From the NCBI GenBank assembly GCA_004173455.1, contig SECL01000008.1, positions 1 through 64,000 of the forward strand: 64,000 nt of DNA. The letters are read 5' to 3'. Below, piece by piece: positions 17,360-26,797 of this stretch. Within the stretch, counting starts at the first letter, position 1, and every line of letters begins with the position of its first letter. The stretch comes from Moraxellaceae bacterium (GTDB taxonomy: Bacteria > Pseudomonadota > Gammaproteobacteria > Pseudomonadales > Moraxellaceae). Position numbers and translations under genes: made by a program. Under the pieces are notes generated by a model. It was not told the origin of the DNA. It worked only from the letters and a program-made list of their open reading frames with translations, and did not search any database.

Positions 17360-18361
17360 CTACTGCTCTATCACGCCCTGATTATCTTGCCGTCTAGCAT
17401 AACGCGCGGCCAAAATACCACACACGACCAGCTGGATCTGGTGAAACAAAATCAGCGGTAAAATCAGCATACCAATGGGATGACCAACAAACAGGATTTT
17501 GGCCATGGGCAAGCCACTGGCCAGAGTTTTTTTGGAACCACAAAACACAATCGTGATTTCATCTTGCTTGTTAAAGCCTAGCGCACGGCTGGCATAGGTT
17601 AAGCCAACCATCACAATGGCAAGAAAAACACAGCAAATTACCACCAGTGCAATCATAATTGAACCGGAAACCTGCTGCCACAATCCTTCATTGATTGCTT
17701 CACTAAACGCTGCGTACACTACCAGTAAGATTGAACCCTGATCCACTACCTTTACCACCACTGGATAACGCTGAATGAGTGGAAAAACCTTGCTACGGCA
17801 GAGCTGTCCCAGCACAAATGGAACGAGCAACATAAATACAATACTCAAGGCCGCTTGGGTTGAATTGACATCCTGATGATTGGCTTGAGCATTGATTAAT
17901 AATCCGACTAATACAGGGGTCAGGAACATCCCTAAAATATTAGATAGTGAGGCACTGCACATAGCCGCCGCTACATTGCCCCGTGCAACCGAAGTAAATG
18001 CAATGGATGACTGCACGGTAGATGGCAGCACACATATATAAAGTATGCCCAGATATAAAGTAGGCGTTAAGAAAGGCTCGAAAATTGGTCGGAACACTAG
18101 ACCAAGAACTGGAAAAAGCACAAAAGTCGCCGCAAAAATAAATAAATGCAGACGCCAGTGCGTGATTCCCTGAATAATGGCTTCACGCGATAACTTGGCA
18201 CCATGTAAAAAAAACAACAGTGCAATTGCAATGTCAGTCACATGGTTAAAGGCAATGGCGGCCTGCCCCTGCACTGGCCACAAAGTTGCCAAAAACACCA
18301 TTACAAATAGCAAGAGGGTGAAGTTATCAAAAAATGTACGAAAGTACCGCCACAAAATCAT
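17360..18361 (-). CDS. SBF-like bile acid:sodium symporter family protein (YfeH type)
   Basis: 333 residues with nine or ten hydrophobic helices. Family features include DIAIALLFFLHGAKLS, the region around SSIAFTSVARGNVAAAMCSASLSNILGMFLTP, and the late FCGSKKTLASGLPMAKI motif typical of the YfeH/SBF_like group. These are inner-membrane sodium-coupled transporters; the substrate cannot be told. AGGGATC upstream supports the start. It ends about 20 bases upstream of gloA on the same strand order, so the two may be co-transcribed. Confidence 0.88.
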   Translation of the reverse strand: MILWRYFRTFFDNFTLLLFVMVFLATLWPVQGQAAIAFNHVTDIAIALLFFLHGAKLSREAIIQGITHWRLHLFIFAATFVLFPVLGLVFRPIFEPFLTPTLYLGILYICVLPSTVQSSIAFTSVARGNVAAAMCSASLSNILGMFLTPVLVGLLINAQANHQDVNSTQAALSIVFMLLVPFVLGQLCRSKVFPLIQRYPVVVKVVDQGSILLVVYAAFSEAINEGLWQQVSGSIMIALVVICCVFLAIVMVGLTYASRALGFNKQDEITIVFCGSKKTLASGLPMAKILFVGHPIGMLILPLILFHQIQLVVCGILAARYARRQDNQGVIEQ

Positions 18362-18379
18362 AACCGATCCCTGTAAAAT

Positions 18380-18763
18380 TTAATTTTGCTGGATTAACTC
18401 CACTTTGTATCCATCTGGATCTTCTACAAATGCAATCACCGTGCTGCCGTGTTTCATTGGGCCAGCTTCGCGAACCACCTTGCCACCGAGTTGTTTTATT
18501 TTCTCGCAGGCTGCATAGGCATCAGCGACACCCAATGCAATATGCCCATAAGCAGTGCCCAGATCGTAAGACGCTGTATCCCAGTTATGAGTTAATTCAA
18601 GCACTGTATTACTTTCCTCTGGGCCATAACCGACAAATGCCAAGGTAAATCGGCCGTCAGGATAGTCTTTTTTGCGCAATAACTGCATACCCAGCACTTC
18701 GGTATAAAATTGCAATGATTGTTCCAGATTACCCACACGCAGCATTGTATGTAACATACGCAT
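18380..18763 (-). CDS. gloA: Lactoylglutathione lyase (glyoxalase I)
   Basis: 127 residues, the usual GloA length. It starts [21 protein letters not shown] and retains the metal-ligand positions His 3-area/Glu ([10 protein letters not shown]), His (YGHIALGV) and Glu (DGYKVELIQ). It converts the hemithioacetal of methylglyoxal and glutathione to lactoylglutathione. The start at 18763 is chosen over the ATG six bases upstream because AGAGGG is then correctly spaced. Confidence 0.95.
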   Translation of the reverse strand: MRMLHTMLRVGNLEQSLQFYTEVLGMQLLRKKDYPDGRFTLAFVGYGPEESNTVLELTHNWDTASYDLGTAYGHIALGVADAYAACEKIKQLGGKVVREAGPMKHGSTVIAFVEDPDGYKVELIQQN

Positions 18764-18880
18764 TATCATGCCCTCTCAGTGAGAAAAATAAACCATGCTT
18801 TGGTCGTATTGACGCTGCACTCTAAAAGCGCAGCGCCGATCAAATAGTAAGTGATTACAAGGTCATAGATGTAAACCTGC

Positions 18881-20422
18881 CTAGTTTGACTGATGACGAT
18901 TGAGTTGCCGCTGTACCAGCACAATCAATAGCAGCACTGGAATACCAATCAAGGTAGTAAACAAAAAGAAATTGGGATAGCCCGCACTGTCTACAATAGT
19001 ACCCGAGTATCCCCCAATCACTTTTGGAATCAGGGTCATCAATGAGCTGAAAATGGCATATTGCACGGCGGTAAACGACACACTGGTCAGACTGGATAAA
19101 AATGCAATAAATGCTGCACCCGCCAGACCCGATGCCAAATTATCAGCCACAATGGCAAAATAGAGCCATGGTAAACTGTGTCCAGCATGCGAAAATCCAA
19201 TAAAAATTAGGTTAGTTGCACTAGATAAAATGGCGCCCAGCATCAGCACTTTTAATACCGAAAACCGCTGCGACATTAGACCACCCAAAAAGCCGCCAGC
19301 CAAACTAAACACCACGCCAAATACCTTTACGGCAGTCGCAATTTCATCCTTGCTAAAACCCATGTCCTGATAAAACACATTGGAAATCACCCCAGCCACA
19401 ATATCTGAAATACGATATAAGCCAATCAGTAATAGCAACAAGGTAGCTGTTTTAGCCCCATAGCGACTAAAAAAATCCTTAATCGGGGCAACCCACGTTT
19501 CTATGGCCATTTGTGCGTTGACTAGTCCGGCTTTGACCAGCAAATAACCTGCAAAGCCTGCCACACCAATGGCGCATAAAATTCTAAATGCTTCGTGCGC
19601 AAATATGAGTAATGGCTTGGCATCATCACTAATTTCCCACAACTGCCCTACTGCAATAAAAGTGGCCACAAACATGGCTACAGCAATCAAAAATACCAGT
19701 ACTAGCCTGCCATAATCACTGCCTTTATAAGGTCGCGGTGGACGCTGGCGGGTGGGTTCACGAATAATCAGGGTTGTCACCACACCCACCAGCATGACGG
19801 CAGCCATGATCAGATAGGTAGATTGCCATGCGCTATAACTATAATGTCCTTTTTCCGAACCAAAGCCGCTGGCCAGAAACAATGCGCCCGCCCCAGCCAC
19901 AATCATGGCGATCCGGTAGCCTGCATTATACGTGGCGGCCAGTGCTGACTGCATATCCGCTTCTGCCAGCTCAATCCGGTAGGCATCAATCACAATATCC
20001 TGTGTTGCCGCCGAAAAGCCCAGCAAAACCGCCCCAGCGGCCATTTGTACTAGCATGTCCTGTCCTTGAGCCGGATCAGTCATGGCCATCACGCCAATAC
20101 CAGTCATGATGAGCAACTGTGCCACCAAAAGCCATGCTCTACGGCGACCCAAGGTACGGGTTAAAAAAGGTAACGGCAGCTCATCAATTAATGGTGCCCA
20201 GACAAACTTAAAAGAATAGCCCAAGGCTGCCCAGCTAAAAAATGTCACGGCTTTTTTTTCAATACCAGCTTCACCTAGCCATAGCGACAGGCTAGAAAAA
20301 ATCAGCAGGATCGGAATACCGGCTGAAAAACCCAGAAAAAACATAATTACGGCGCGCCTGTCCGCAAATACAGCCAGTGCCTGTCCCCATCCTGAGAACC
20401 AAGACATTTTGGATGACTTCAT
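18881..20422 (-). CDS. ampG: AmpG-type muropeptide permease
   Basis: 513 residues of a major-facilitator protein with about 12-14 helices. AmpG features include GFSAGIPILLIFSSLSLWL at the N-terminus, KFVWAPLIDELPLPF, GRRRAWLL and the ATQDIVIDAYRIELAE motif. It imports anhydro-muropeptides into the cytoplasm for cell-wall recycling, which also feeds beta-lactamase induction. An alternative start at the sixth codon (MSWFSGWGQ) is possible. The length is typical, with an extra central loop. Confidence 0.93.
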   Translation of the reverse strand: MKSSKMSWFSGWGQALAVFADRRAVIMFFLGFSAGIPILLIFSSLSLWLGEAGIEKKAVTFFSWAALGYSFKFVWAPLIDELPLPFLTRTLGRRRAWLLVAQLLIMTGIGVMAMTDPAQGQDMLVQMAAGAVLLGFSAATQDIVIDAYRIELAEADMQSALAATYNAGYRIAMIVAGAGALFLASGFGSEKGHYSYSAWQSTYLIMAAVMLVGVVTTLIIREPTRQRPPRPYKGSDYGRLVLVFLIAVAMFVATFIAVGQLWEISDDAKPLLIFAHEAFRILCAIGVAGFAGYLLVKAGLVNAQMAIETWVAPIKDFFSRYGAKTATLLLLLIGLYRISDIVAGVISNVFYQDMGFSKDEIATAVKVFGVVFSLAGGFLGGLMSQRFSVLKVLMLGAILSSATNLIFIGFSHAGHSLPWLYFAIVADNLASGLAGAAFIAFLSSLTSVSFTAVQYAIFSSLMTLIPKVIGGYSGTIVDSAGYPNFFLFTTLIGIPVLLLIVLVQRQLNRHQSN

Positions 20423-20634
20423 TTTTTTATAAACCAGAAAATTCTTAAAACCGCCAGATTACCCTGATGTGCTACACAAAGCTATGGTCTAAAAACAACT
20501 GTTTAAATATTCTGCACGCCAGAATTGCCGATATTAAAAAAGCCAGAAAACTTGGCAGATTAAACGAATGAAACAGCCATTTTTCCTGATACACTCATGC
20601 GGTAATACACTTTTTTAGAGCAATGTTTTAAATA

Positions 20635-23379
20635 ATGACTTCCAGACCCTCTATTCCATTGAATGCGCAAAATGCGATCTTAGCAGCAACAACAACCACC
20701 ATCGTCAAGCCATCAAAAAGTCAGGACAAGTCCGTGAAAACATCGGCCATAAATAGCATAGCAATCATTGCCCCTAACGACACGCATCAAAAAACCAGAC
20801 TAAAACCTGATCAGCTTTCACGTTTGCCAGATCTGGATAGTATTCCGGCCTCGACGCGGCGCATCAAACCACTTAATGATTTTCTGGGTCAGCAGCGCGC
20901 TCGTGTTTCTGTCGAAGCCGCATTATCGCTGCCTTATGATGGCTACAATATTTTTGCGGTGGGTCCAAGCGGACTTGGCAAGCGCACCATGCTCAAGCGT
21001 TTACTGCTTAAACAGGCTACGCAGATGCCTACGCCTAGTGACTGGGTATATGTCAATAATTTTACCGACACCCGACAGCCCATTGCACTGGAGTTACCAG
21101 CAGGTCAGGGGCCAAAATTAAAAAAAGCCATGCACCAGCTTTGGCAAACCATGTTAAATACACTGGAACGCCGCTTTACCACGGACAGCTATCACGCCCG
21201 CATTGAAACCATTCGCCAGTTTACCGGACAGCAACAACAGGACGCCCTGATTGAACTCACACAAGAGGGTGAAGCACTGGATTTGCGCCTGATATCACGC
21301 AATGAAGAACACCGTTTTGTGCCTGTGCATCATATTGATCTACCGTCAAAATCTGTACGGTCAAATGCTGAATCAACCAATGTTGAACAGTCAAACAGTA
21401 ATCTGCCACCAGAGCTAACCGAGGCCGAAATGGCCGCTCTTGCGCCCAGTGAACGCGCCCGTATTGCCCAGAATGTGCGGCAAATGGATAAAAAACTGGA
21501 AAAACTGGGCTCCCAGTTGGGTCAGATGGAAGAACAGGCACGCGCCAAAGTGTCTACCATTAATCGTGAACTGGCCAGCAGTGTGGTCGAACCCAAAATT
21601 TTACAAATTGCCCTGCGTTTTGAGCATGTCGATGGACTGGATCAATATTTAAAAATCTATGCGCAAGATGTGATTACTCACGTTGAGCATATTCTGGCGC
21701 AGGACGAAGAAGACTTTTTGCCAGGTATTTTTGATCGTGTACCGCCCCGTTATCAAGTGAATGTGGTGGTTACCCACAAGCCCAACAGTGGCGCACCCGT
21801 TATTTTTGAAGACCTGCCAACCCATTACAACCTGCTGGGTCATGTTGAACAGCTCACGCAAATGGGCACGATTACCACCGATTTCACCCTAATTCGTTCG
21901 GGTGTGCTGCATCAGGCCAATGGCGGATTTTTAATTCTGGAGGCAGACCAGCTTTTAGAACAGCCTTACGCATGGCAAGGCTTAAAACGTGCCTTGCGCT
22001 CTGGTCATATCAAGCTGTCCTCGCTTGAACACATGATTACCCTGACTGGTAGTATTTCCATTGAGCCAGCACCCATTCCACTTCAAGTTAAGGTGGTGTT
22101 ACTGGGCGAACCTTATATTTATTATGAACTGCTGGAGTTTGAACCCGAACTCAACAGCCTGTTTAAAATCCGCGCAGACTTTACTGATACCTTACCGCGC
22201 AATCAAGAAAATGAGCAGGCCTATATGCGCCTGATTGCCGATTATGTGCAAAAGGAAAAACTGCTGCCATTTGATCGTAGCGCGCTGGCTGCCCTGTTGA
22301 CCGATTCCAGTCGTCAAGCGGAAGACCAGACCTCATTGTCTTTACATGCAGCCACACTGGGTGATCTGTTGCGTGAAGCGGCTCATCTTGCGGCCAGTCA
22401 GCAAGCCACAACAGTGAGCGCCCAGCATATTGACGATACGCTAGAGCAACGGCGCTACCGCTTAGGCTACTTGCGCGAATTGTATTGGCAAGACTTATCG
22501 CGCGGTACTCAGCTGATTGAAACCAGTGGCTTACGGTATGGACAAATCAATGCGCTTACGGTGGTTCATTATGCCGATAGTGAATTTGGTTTACCAGCAC
22601 GCCTGACTGCTTCGGTGTATCAGGGCGGTGGCGATATTCTGGATATTGAACGTAATGTCGAACTAGGGGGTTCACTACACGCCAAAGGTATCCTGATCAT
22701 GTCGAGCTTTCTACGCTCGCATTTTGGTCGCTCGCAACCGTTACATTTTTCGGCAGCACTGGCGTTTGAACAAAGCTATGGCGAAATTGATGGCGATAGT
22801 GCCACATTGGCCGAGTTGAGCGCCCTGATTTCTGCTATTAGCCATATTCCGATTGATCAATCATGGTCGATTACAGGCTCCATGAACCAGTTGGGTCAGG
22901 TACAGCCGATTGGAGGAATTAACGCCAAGATTGAAGGCTTTTATGATGCGTGCAAGTTACAAGGGTTAACCGGTAAACAAGGCGTTATTTTTCCGGCCCA
23001 GAACATGCAACACCTCATGCTGCGTCAAGATGTGATTGAAGCAGTTGAACAGGGCAAGTTTCATTTGCATGCCATTCATACCATTGAACAGGCACTTGAA
23101 CTGCTTATGAACCGTCCGGCAGGTCAGATTAACGCCAAAGCTAAATATACCAAAGGCAGCATTTACGCCGAGGTCATGCGCCAGCTTAAATCATGGCAGG
23201 TGCTGGAAAGCGGCGAACCTGAAAAAGAAAGGAAACGTAAGAAAAAGAAGCCTAAATCTAAAAAAGCCAGCGTGAAAAAACAGCCGTTAGAAGACGTTTT
23301 AGCCATTACGCCAGTTTCTGAAAGGGAGATCACTGAAACGCCAACCGACTCCATTCAGCCAGACCCACAAGATCACTAA
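20635..23379 (+). CDS. Lon-like AAA+ protease (LonB/YcbZ family)
   Basis: 914 residues. A central AAA+ region carries GPSGLGKRT (Walker A) and FLILEADQLL (Walker B-like). The C-terminal Lon protease domain has the catalytic dyad Ser 722 (GDSATLAEL) and Lys 765 (INAKIEGFYD). Compared with E. coli YcbZ it has a longer Ser/Thr-rich N-terminus and a highly basic Lys/Arg tail after residue 860 that may bind nucleic acid. An insertion (about 200-330) includes a coiled coil. It is followed after one base by an SMR gene. Confidence 0.9.
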   Translation: MTSRPSIPLNAQNAILAATTTTIVKPSKSQDKSVKTSAINSIAIIAPNDTHQKTRLKPDQLSRLPDLDSIPASTRRIKPLNDFLGQQRARVSVEAALSLPYDGYNIFAVGPSGLGKRTMLKRLLLKQATQMPTPSDWVYVNNFTDTRQPIALELPAGQGPKLKKAMHQLWQTMLNTLERRFTTDSYHARIETIRQFTGQQQQDALIELTQEGEALDLRLISRNEEHRFVPVHHIDLPSKSVRSNAESTNVEQSNSNLPPELTEAEMAALAPSERARIAQNVRQMDKKLEKLGSQLGQMEEQARAKVSTINRELASSVVEPKILQIALRFEHVDGLDQYLKIYAQDVITHVEHILAQDEEDFLPGIFDRVPPRYQVNVVVTHKPNSGAPVIFEDLPTHYNLLGHVEQLTQMGTITTDFTLIRSGVLHQANGGFLILEADQLLEQPYAWQGLKRALRSGHIKLSSLEHMITLTGSISIEPAPIPLQVKVVLLGEPYIYYELLEFEPELNSLFKIRADFTDTLPRNQENEQAYMRLIADYVQKEKLLPFDRSALAALLTDSSRQAEDQTSLSLHAATLGDLLREAAHLAASQQATTVSAQHIDDTLEQRRYRLGYLRELYWQDLSRGTQLIETSGLRYGQINALTVVHYADSEFGLPARLTASVYQGGGDILDIERNVELGGSLHAKGILIMSSFLRSHFGRSQPLHFSAALAFEQSYGEIDGDSATLAELSALISAISHIPIDQSWSITGSMNQLGQVQPIGGINAKIEGFYDACKLQGLTGKQGVIFPAQNMQHLMLRQDVIEAVEQGKFHLHAIHTIEQALELLMNRPAGQINAKAKYTKGSIYAEVMRQLKSWQVLESGEPEKERKRKKKKPKSKKASVKKQPLEDVLAITPVSEREITETPTDSIQPDPQDH

Positions 23380-23380
23380 A

Positions 23381-23719
23381 ATGTTATGGCAAGCGATTGT
23401 CTATCTGGCCTTTGCTATTGCCTGTGAAATTGCTGGCACCATTTGCCTGCGTCTCTCTGATGGCTTTAGCCGCTGGCCCTATATTATTGGAATTGCAGCA
23501 GGCTATGGTCTGGCATTCTGGTTTTTGTCGTTAAGCCTCAAACTGGGTATGCCACTTGGCATGGCTTATGCCATCTGGGCAGGCCTTGGCACCGCCATTA
23601 TTGCAGTGGTCGGGGTATGGGTGTTTAAAGAACCCTTAGCCATTATGCAATGGCTGGGCATCTGCTGCATTATTGCCGGCGTGGTTTTAGTAAATATGGG
23701 TGGTAAAATAAGTCATTAA
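23381..23719 (+). CDS. SMR-family multidrug efflux transporter (EmrE-like)
   Basis: 112 residues and four membrane helices, the standard SMR size. The essential glutamate is in AIACEIAGTICLRLSDGF. The GLAFWFLSLSLKLGMPLGMAYAIWAGLGT helices and the final GICCIIAGVVLVNM match EmrE-type proton-coupled exporters of quaternary cations. The ATG begins one base after the Lon-like stop, indicating translational coupling or shared transcription. Substrate range is not predictable. Confidence 0.92.
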   Translation: MLWQAIVYLAFAIACEIAGTICLRLSDGFSRWPYIIGIAAGYGLAFWFLSLSLKLGMPLGMAYAIWAGLGTAIIAVVGVWVFKEPLAIMQWLGICCIIAGVVLVNMGGKISH

Positions 23720-23829
23720 CCTATCATGACTTGGCTAAAACTCAGGTTTAAAACGATGAGAACAAACAGTTAGATCAGCATTTTCTCAAAATGGCGTTTG
23801 TTAGGATGGCGTTTTCAAGATTATTGTCT

Positions 23830-25068
23830 TTAGGATGCTTTGGTATTGGACAATGACTGCGGTGCCAGATGAGCAAATACATAGCCATCACGCCCCCTAT
23901 TTTTGGCTTTATACAAGGCATGATCTGCACAATACAGGAAGTCATTTACATCTTCGTTCATTTGTGGCACATAAGTTACTACGCCAATACTTAAGGTAAT
24001 ATGCTGGGATATTTCACTTGCTGGATGTGGAATAGCCGTGTTTTTGATGGCGCGCAATAATCTTTCGGCCTGACGAATTGCATGATGCTGAGTGGTCATC
24101 GGCAGCAAAATAACAAACTCCTCGCCACCATAACGCGCGACCAGCTCACCGCTTCGTGTTGCCACTTTTGTAATGGCGTGTGCAATTTTGATCAAACATT
24201 GATCACCCGCCAGATGTCCTAGTGAGTCGTTGTAAGCCTTGAAATAATCAATATCAATCATCATCACAGACAATGGCGTCTGGTGGCGCATGGCGCGATA
24301 CCACTCCTCCTCCAGCATTTCATCCAGATAACGACGGTTGGCAATGCCGGTTAAGGCATCCTGCCGCGACATTACTTCCAGTTGCTGGGTTTGTTGCACC
24401 ATCTCAATACGATGCAACTCCAGCAAGCACGATTGCAAATAGTTTTCGCGGTGATGACGGTCTGTGACATAGGCCAAAGCCATACCTAAAAAGCTACTAA
24501 AGGTATAGGTGCGGTTAAGCAGCGTCCATGCAATTTCATCACTAAAATACATGCTAATTAGTGTGCCTAATGCACCGCCTACCCAGCCTGCCAAAATAGC
24601 CACATAAAAACGCAAGCCTACAAAGCCATAGACAATCACCACGGCATACATAATAGCGGCATGCAACAGCACACTGCCCTGTTCATCATGCACCATATTG
24701 ACAATGGTAAAAGAAATGGCAATGGCAATGCTTGAGCCAATAGTTGCATACCAGTCAAACCACTGATGCATTTCTTCAAACCAACTAAAGCCCCAGGCGA
24801 TAAGCACAATAATGCCTACCCAACCATAACACTTTAGCCATATATTCACTTGCTCAGGCGGTAATAGCTGATAAATGCCATAGCTTAAAAACAGATATAA
24901 AAATAGAATAATCGGGCCACGATAACGAAACTCGTGTGCCGCTTCATTTTGATATTGGAAACGATAGTCTTTTTCAAGGCGTGCCGGAAACCAGACAAAA
25001 TTTAACCCTTTACCCAGTAATTTCTGGATTTCTTTACGTTCCAGCAGGTTGGAACCTTGTAGTTTCAT
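23830..25068 (-). CDS. Membrane-bound GGDEF diguanylate cyclase
   Basis: About 412 residues with six predicted membrane helices (about 45-215) followed by a GGDEF domain. The active-site motif RYGGEEF is intact, as are MMIDIDYFKAYND and the nucleotide-binding regions, so it should make c-di-GMP. The inhibitory I-site position reads RSGE instead of RxxD, so feedback may be weaker. The start at 25068 has AAGGA upstream; a GTG at 25107 is an alternative. It is monocistronic and could supply the signal for the FimX/PilZ pair elsewhere in the window. Confidence 0.9.
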   Translation of the reverse strand: MKLQGSNLLERKEIQKLLGKGLNFVWFPARLEKDYRFQYQNEAAHEFRYRGPIILFLYLFLSYGIYQLLPPEQVNIWLKCYGWVGIIVLIAWGFSWFEEMHQWFDWYATIGSSIAIAISFTIVNMVHDEQGSVLLHAAIMYAVVIVYGFVGLRFYVAILAGWVGGALGTLISMYFSDEIAWTLLNRTYTFSSFLGMALAYVTDRHHRENYLQSCLLELHRIEMVQQTQQLEVMSRQDALTGIANRRYLDEMLEEEWYRAMRHQTPLSVMMIDIDYFKAYNDSLGHLAGDQCLIKIAHAITKVATRSGELVARYGGEEFVILLPMTTQHHAIRQAERLLRAIKNTAIPHPASEISQHITLSIGVVTYVPQMNEDVNDFLYCADHALYKAKNRGRDGYVFAHLAPQSLSNTKAS

Positions 25069-25331
25069 TATCGCCGCATCCTTGATGGCAGGGTTTTTAC
25101 ACCACACGTCCCTTATCGCATTCCCGCAGTCATCCTAACCTTGGGCAAAATTATTTTTAGTAATTTTATATGGTGTGAAATTAGCAGAATTCTTATATTT
25201 TTTGATAGATCAAATTACAAAATGTTATAAAAGGCTTACACGTTAGCTTACAAAATAATCATGTTATTACCAATCAGAAATTATTACCTTACATAGGAAA
25301 GGAAATATAGAGCAAAGGTTAAGGATAAACC

Positions 25332-26156
25332 ATGAATTCAATAAATAATGTTGCGAATAGCACAGCAGCTACCAGCGATTCCTCTCATACTTCCGATGCA
25401 TACAGCAAAAAATCATATGGCCATCAATTAGAAATCACACCTCATAATGAATGGACACAAGCTTTTTGGGATCAGTTATTACCCGCCAAAAACCGGGTTA
25501 GCCAGCATCCATTATTTCGCGATCTGGCGGCAGGCCATTTAAGCGTTGCCTGCTTTAAACATGCCTTGCTAAATTTTTATCCGCTGGTTGCTCACTTCCC
25601 TTCTTATATGGCCATGAGTCTTGCTAAAGCCACGGCATTTCAGCTCCCTGGAGTAACAGAAGCACGCAACTGGCTCATCCAGAATATTAAGGTGGAAGAG
25701 CGGCACTTGTACTGGTATCAGGACTGGGCCATGGATTTTGGCATTACTGTGGATGAGCTTGACCATGTATGCCCACCAGCGGCCATGAACGCCGTTAATC
25801 ATTATTTGTGGAGTGTAGCCTATCGGAGCAGTCTGGCTGAGACCATTGCAGCAACAAACCTTGCCATTGAATGGGCAACCGGTGACTGGACTATTCAGGT
25901 CTATAAAGGCATTGAAGCTTATGCCAAGCACCCTGACATTCAGATGAGTAGCAGAACTGTGGCATGGTTGCGTGCCCACGCCCATTATGATGATTTGCAT
26001 CCTTATGAAGCGATGGAGCTGATCAAGCGTTTGTGCAATCATGATGTGGTGATGCAGCAAAAAGCCTTACAAGCTGCCCAGCAGGGACTGGCCTATTATG
26101 AACTGGCACTGGATGAATGCTATAAAATCCAGAAGCAATCCCTTACTGAATTTTAA
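25332..26156 (+). CDS. PqqC/TenA-like (heme-oxygenase-fold) iron-dependent oxidase-type protein
   Basis: 274 residues. After a Ser/Thr-rich N-terminus comes an all-helical domain resembling PqqC/CADD/HDO-like proteins: HPLFRDLAAGHL, NIKVEERHLYWYQDWA and HAHYDDLHPYEAME supply acidic and His residues expected for a metal site. No pqq genes are nearby, so it is probably not a PQQ synthase; HDO-family diiron oxidases are the better comparison. It is monocistronic with a terminator at 26193. The exact reaction is unknown. Confidence 0.75.
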   Translation: MNSINNVANSTAATSDSSHTSDAYSKKSYGHQLEITPHNEWTQAFWDQLLPAKNRVSQHPLFRDLAAGHLSVACFKHALLNFYPLVAHFPSYMAMSLAKATAFQLPGVTEARNWLIQNIKVEERHLYWYQDWAMDFGITVDELDHVCPPAAMNAVNHYLWSVAYRSSLAETIAATNLAIEWATGDWTIQVYKGIEAYAKHPDIQMSSRTVAWLRAHAHYDDLHPYEAMELIKRLCNHDVVMQQKALQAAQQGLAYYELALDECYKIQKQSLTEF

Positions 26157-26192
26157 ATTTTCTGAGAATTAATTGCGTTAGTTTATCCATAA

Positions 26193-26220
26193 AAAAAGAG
26201 CCTGAATTTAGGCTCTTTTT
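26193..26220. terminator. Bidirectional terminator
   Basis: AAAAAGAGCC and GGCTCTTTTT form a perfect 10-bp stem with an 8-base loop. It lies between the convergent PqqC-like gene and grxD. Confidence 0.9.
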
Positions 26221-26243
26221 AGGATCATTTGGTTCAGATTGGC

Positions 26244-26606
26244 TTATTGCGCTTCTGGACTGCTTTGTTCAATTAAAGGCTTTAATTCACCTTTTTGGAA
26301 CATTTCCAGCACAATATCACTGCCGCCAATCAGCTCGCCACCCACCCACAGTTGTGGAAAAGTCGGCCAGTTGGCGATGCGGGGCAATGTAGCACGAATA
26401 TCCGGATTTTCCAGAATATTCACATAGGCAAAAGGACGTCCGATCTGGCTTAACGCTTCTATGGCACGCGCCGAAAAACCACACTGGGGAAACTGGGGAG
26501 TGCCTTTCATATACAAAATAACCGGATGTTTGGCAATTTGTTCACGAATTAATGTTTCAGTGCTGTTGTCAGCATGATCTGCATTAGGGTTGGCTGCGTC
26601 AGTCAT
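26244..26606 (-). CDS. grxD: Monothiol glutaredoxin (Grx4/GrxD)
   Basis: 120 residues. The CGFS active site occurs in QFPQCGFSARAIEAL, preceded by VILYMKGTP. WPTFPQLWVGGELIGGSDI provides the glutathione-binding cis-Pro and GG region. Grx4 proteins bind and hand over [2Fe-2S] clusters. The start at 26606 is set by AAAGAGG 8 bases upstream; the longer open frame to 26696 lacks this. It is divergent from argD. Confidence 0.95.
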   Translation of the reverse strand: MTDAANPNADHADNSTETLIREQIAKHPVILYMKGTPQFPQCGFSARAIEALSQIGRPFAYVNILENPDIRATLPRIANWPTFPQLWVGGELIGGSDIVLEMFQKGELKPLIEQSSPEAQ

Positions 26607-26797
26607 AAAACAAACCTCTTTAAATGTCACGCTATTATAGCGGTGATTGGGCATAACGGCTATTGGATTAAATCGGGGTAATATCGTCCATTTCAATGCT
26701 TGTCTTCCATTAAAAACCTCAAAAAGCGCCTCACCTCTGGCAAAAAGTTTTGTTAAGATGCTTATTTCCTGTTTTGTCCTTATAAAGAGCGCTGAAA

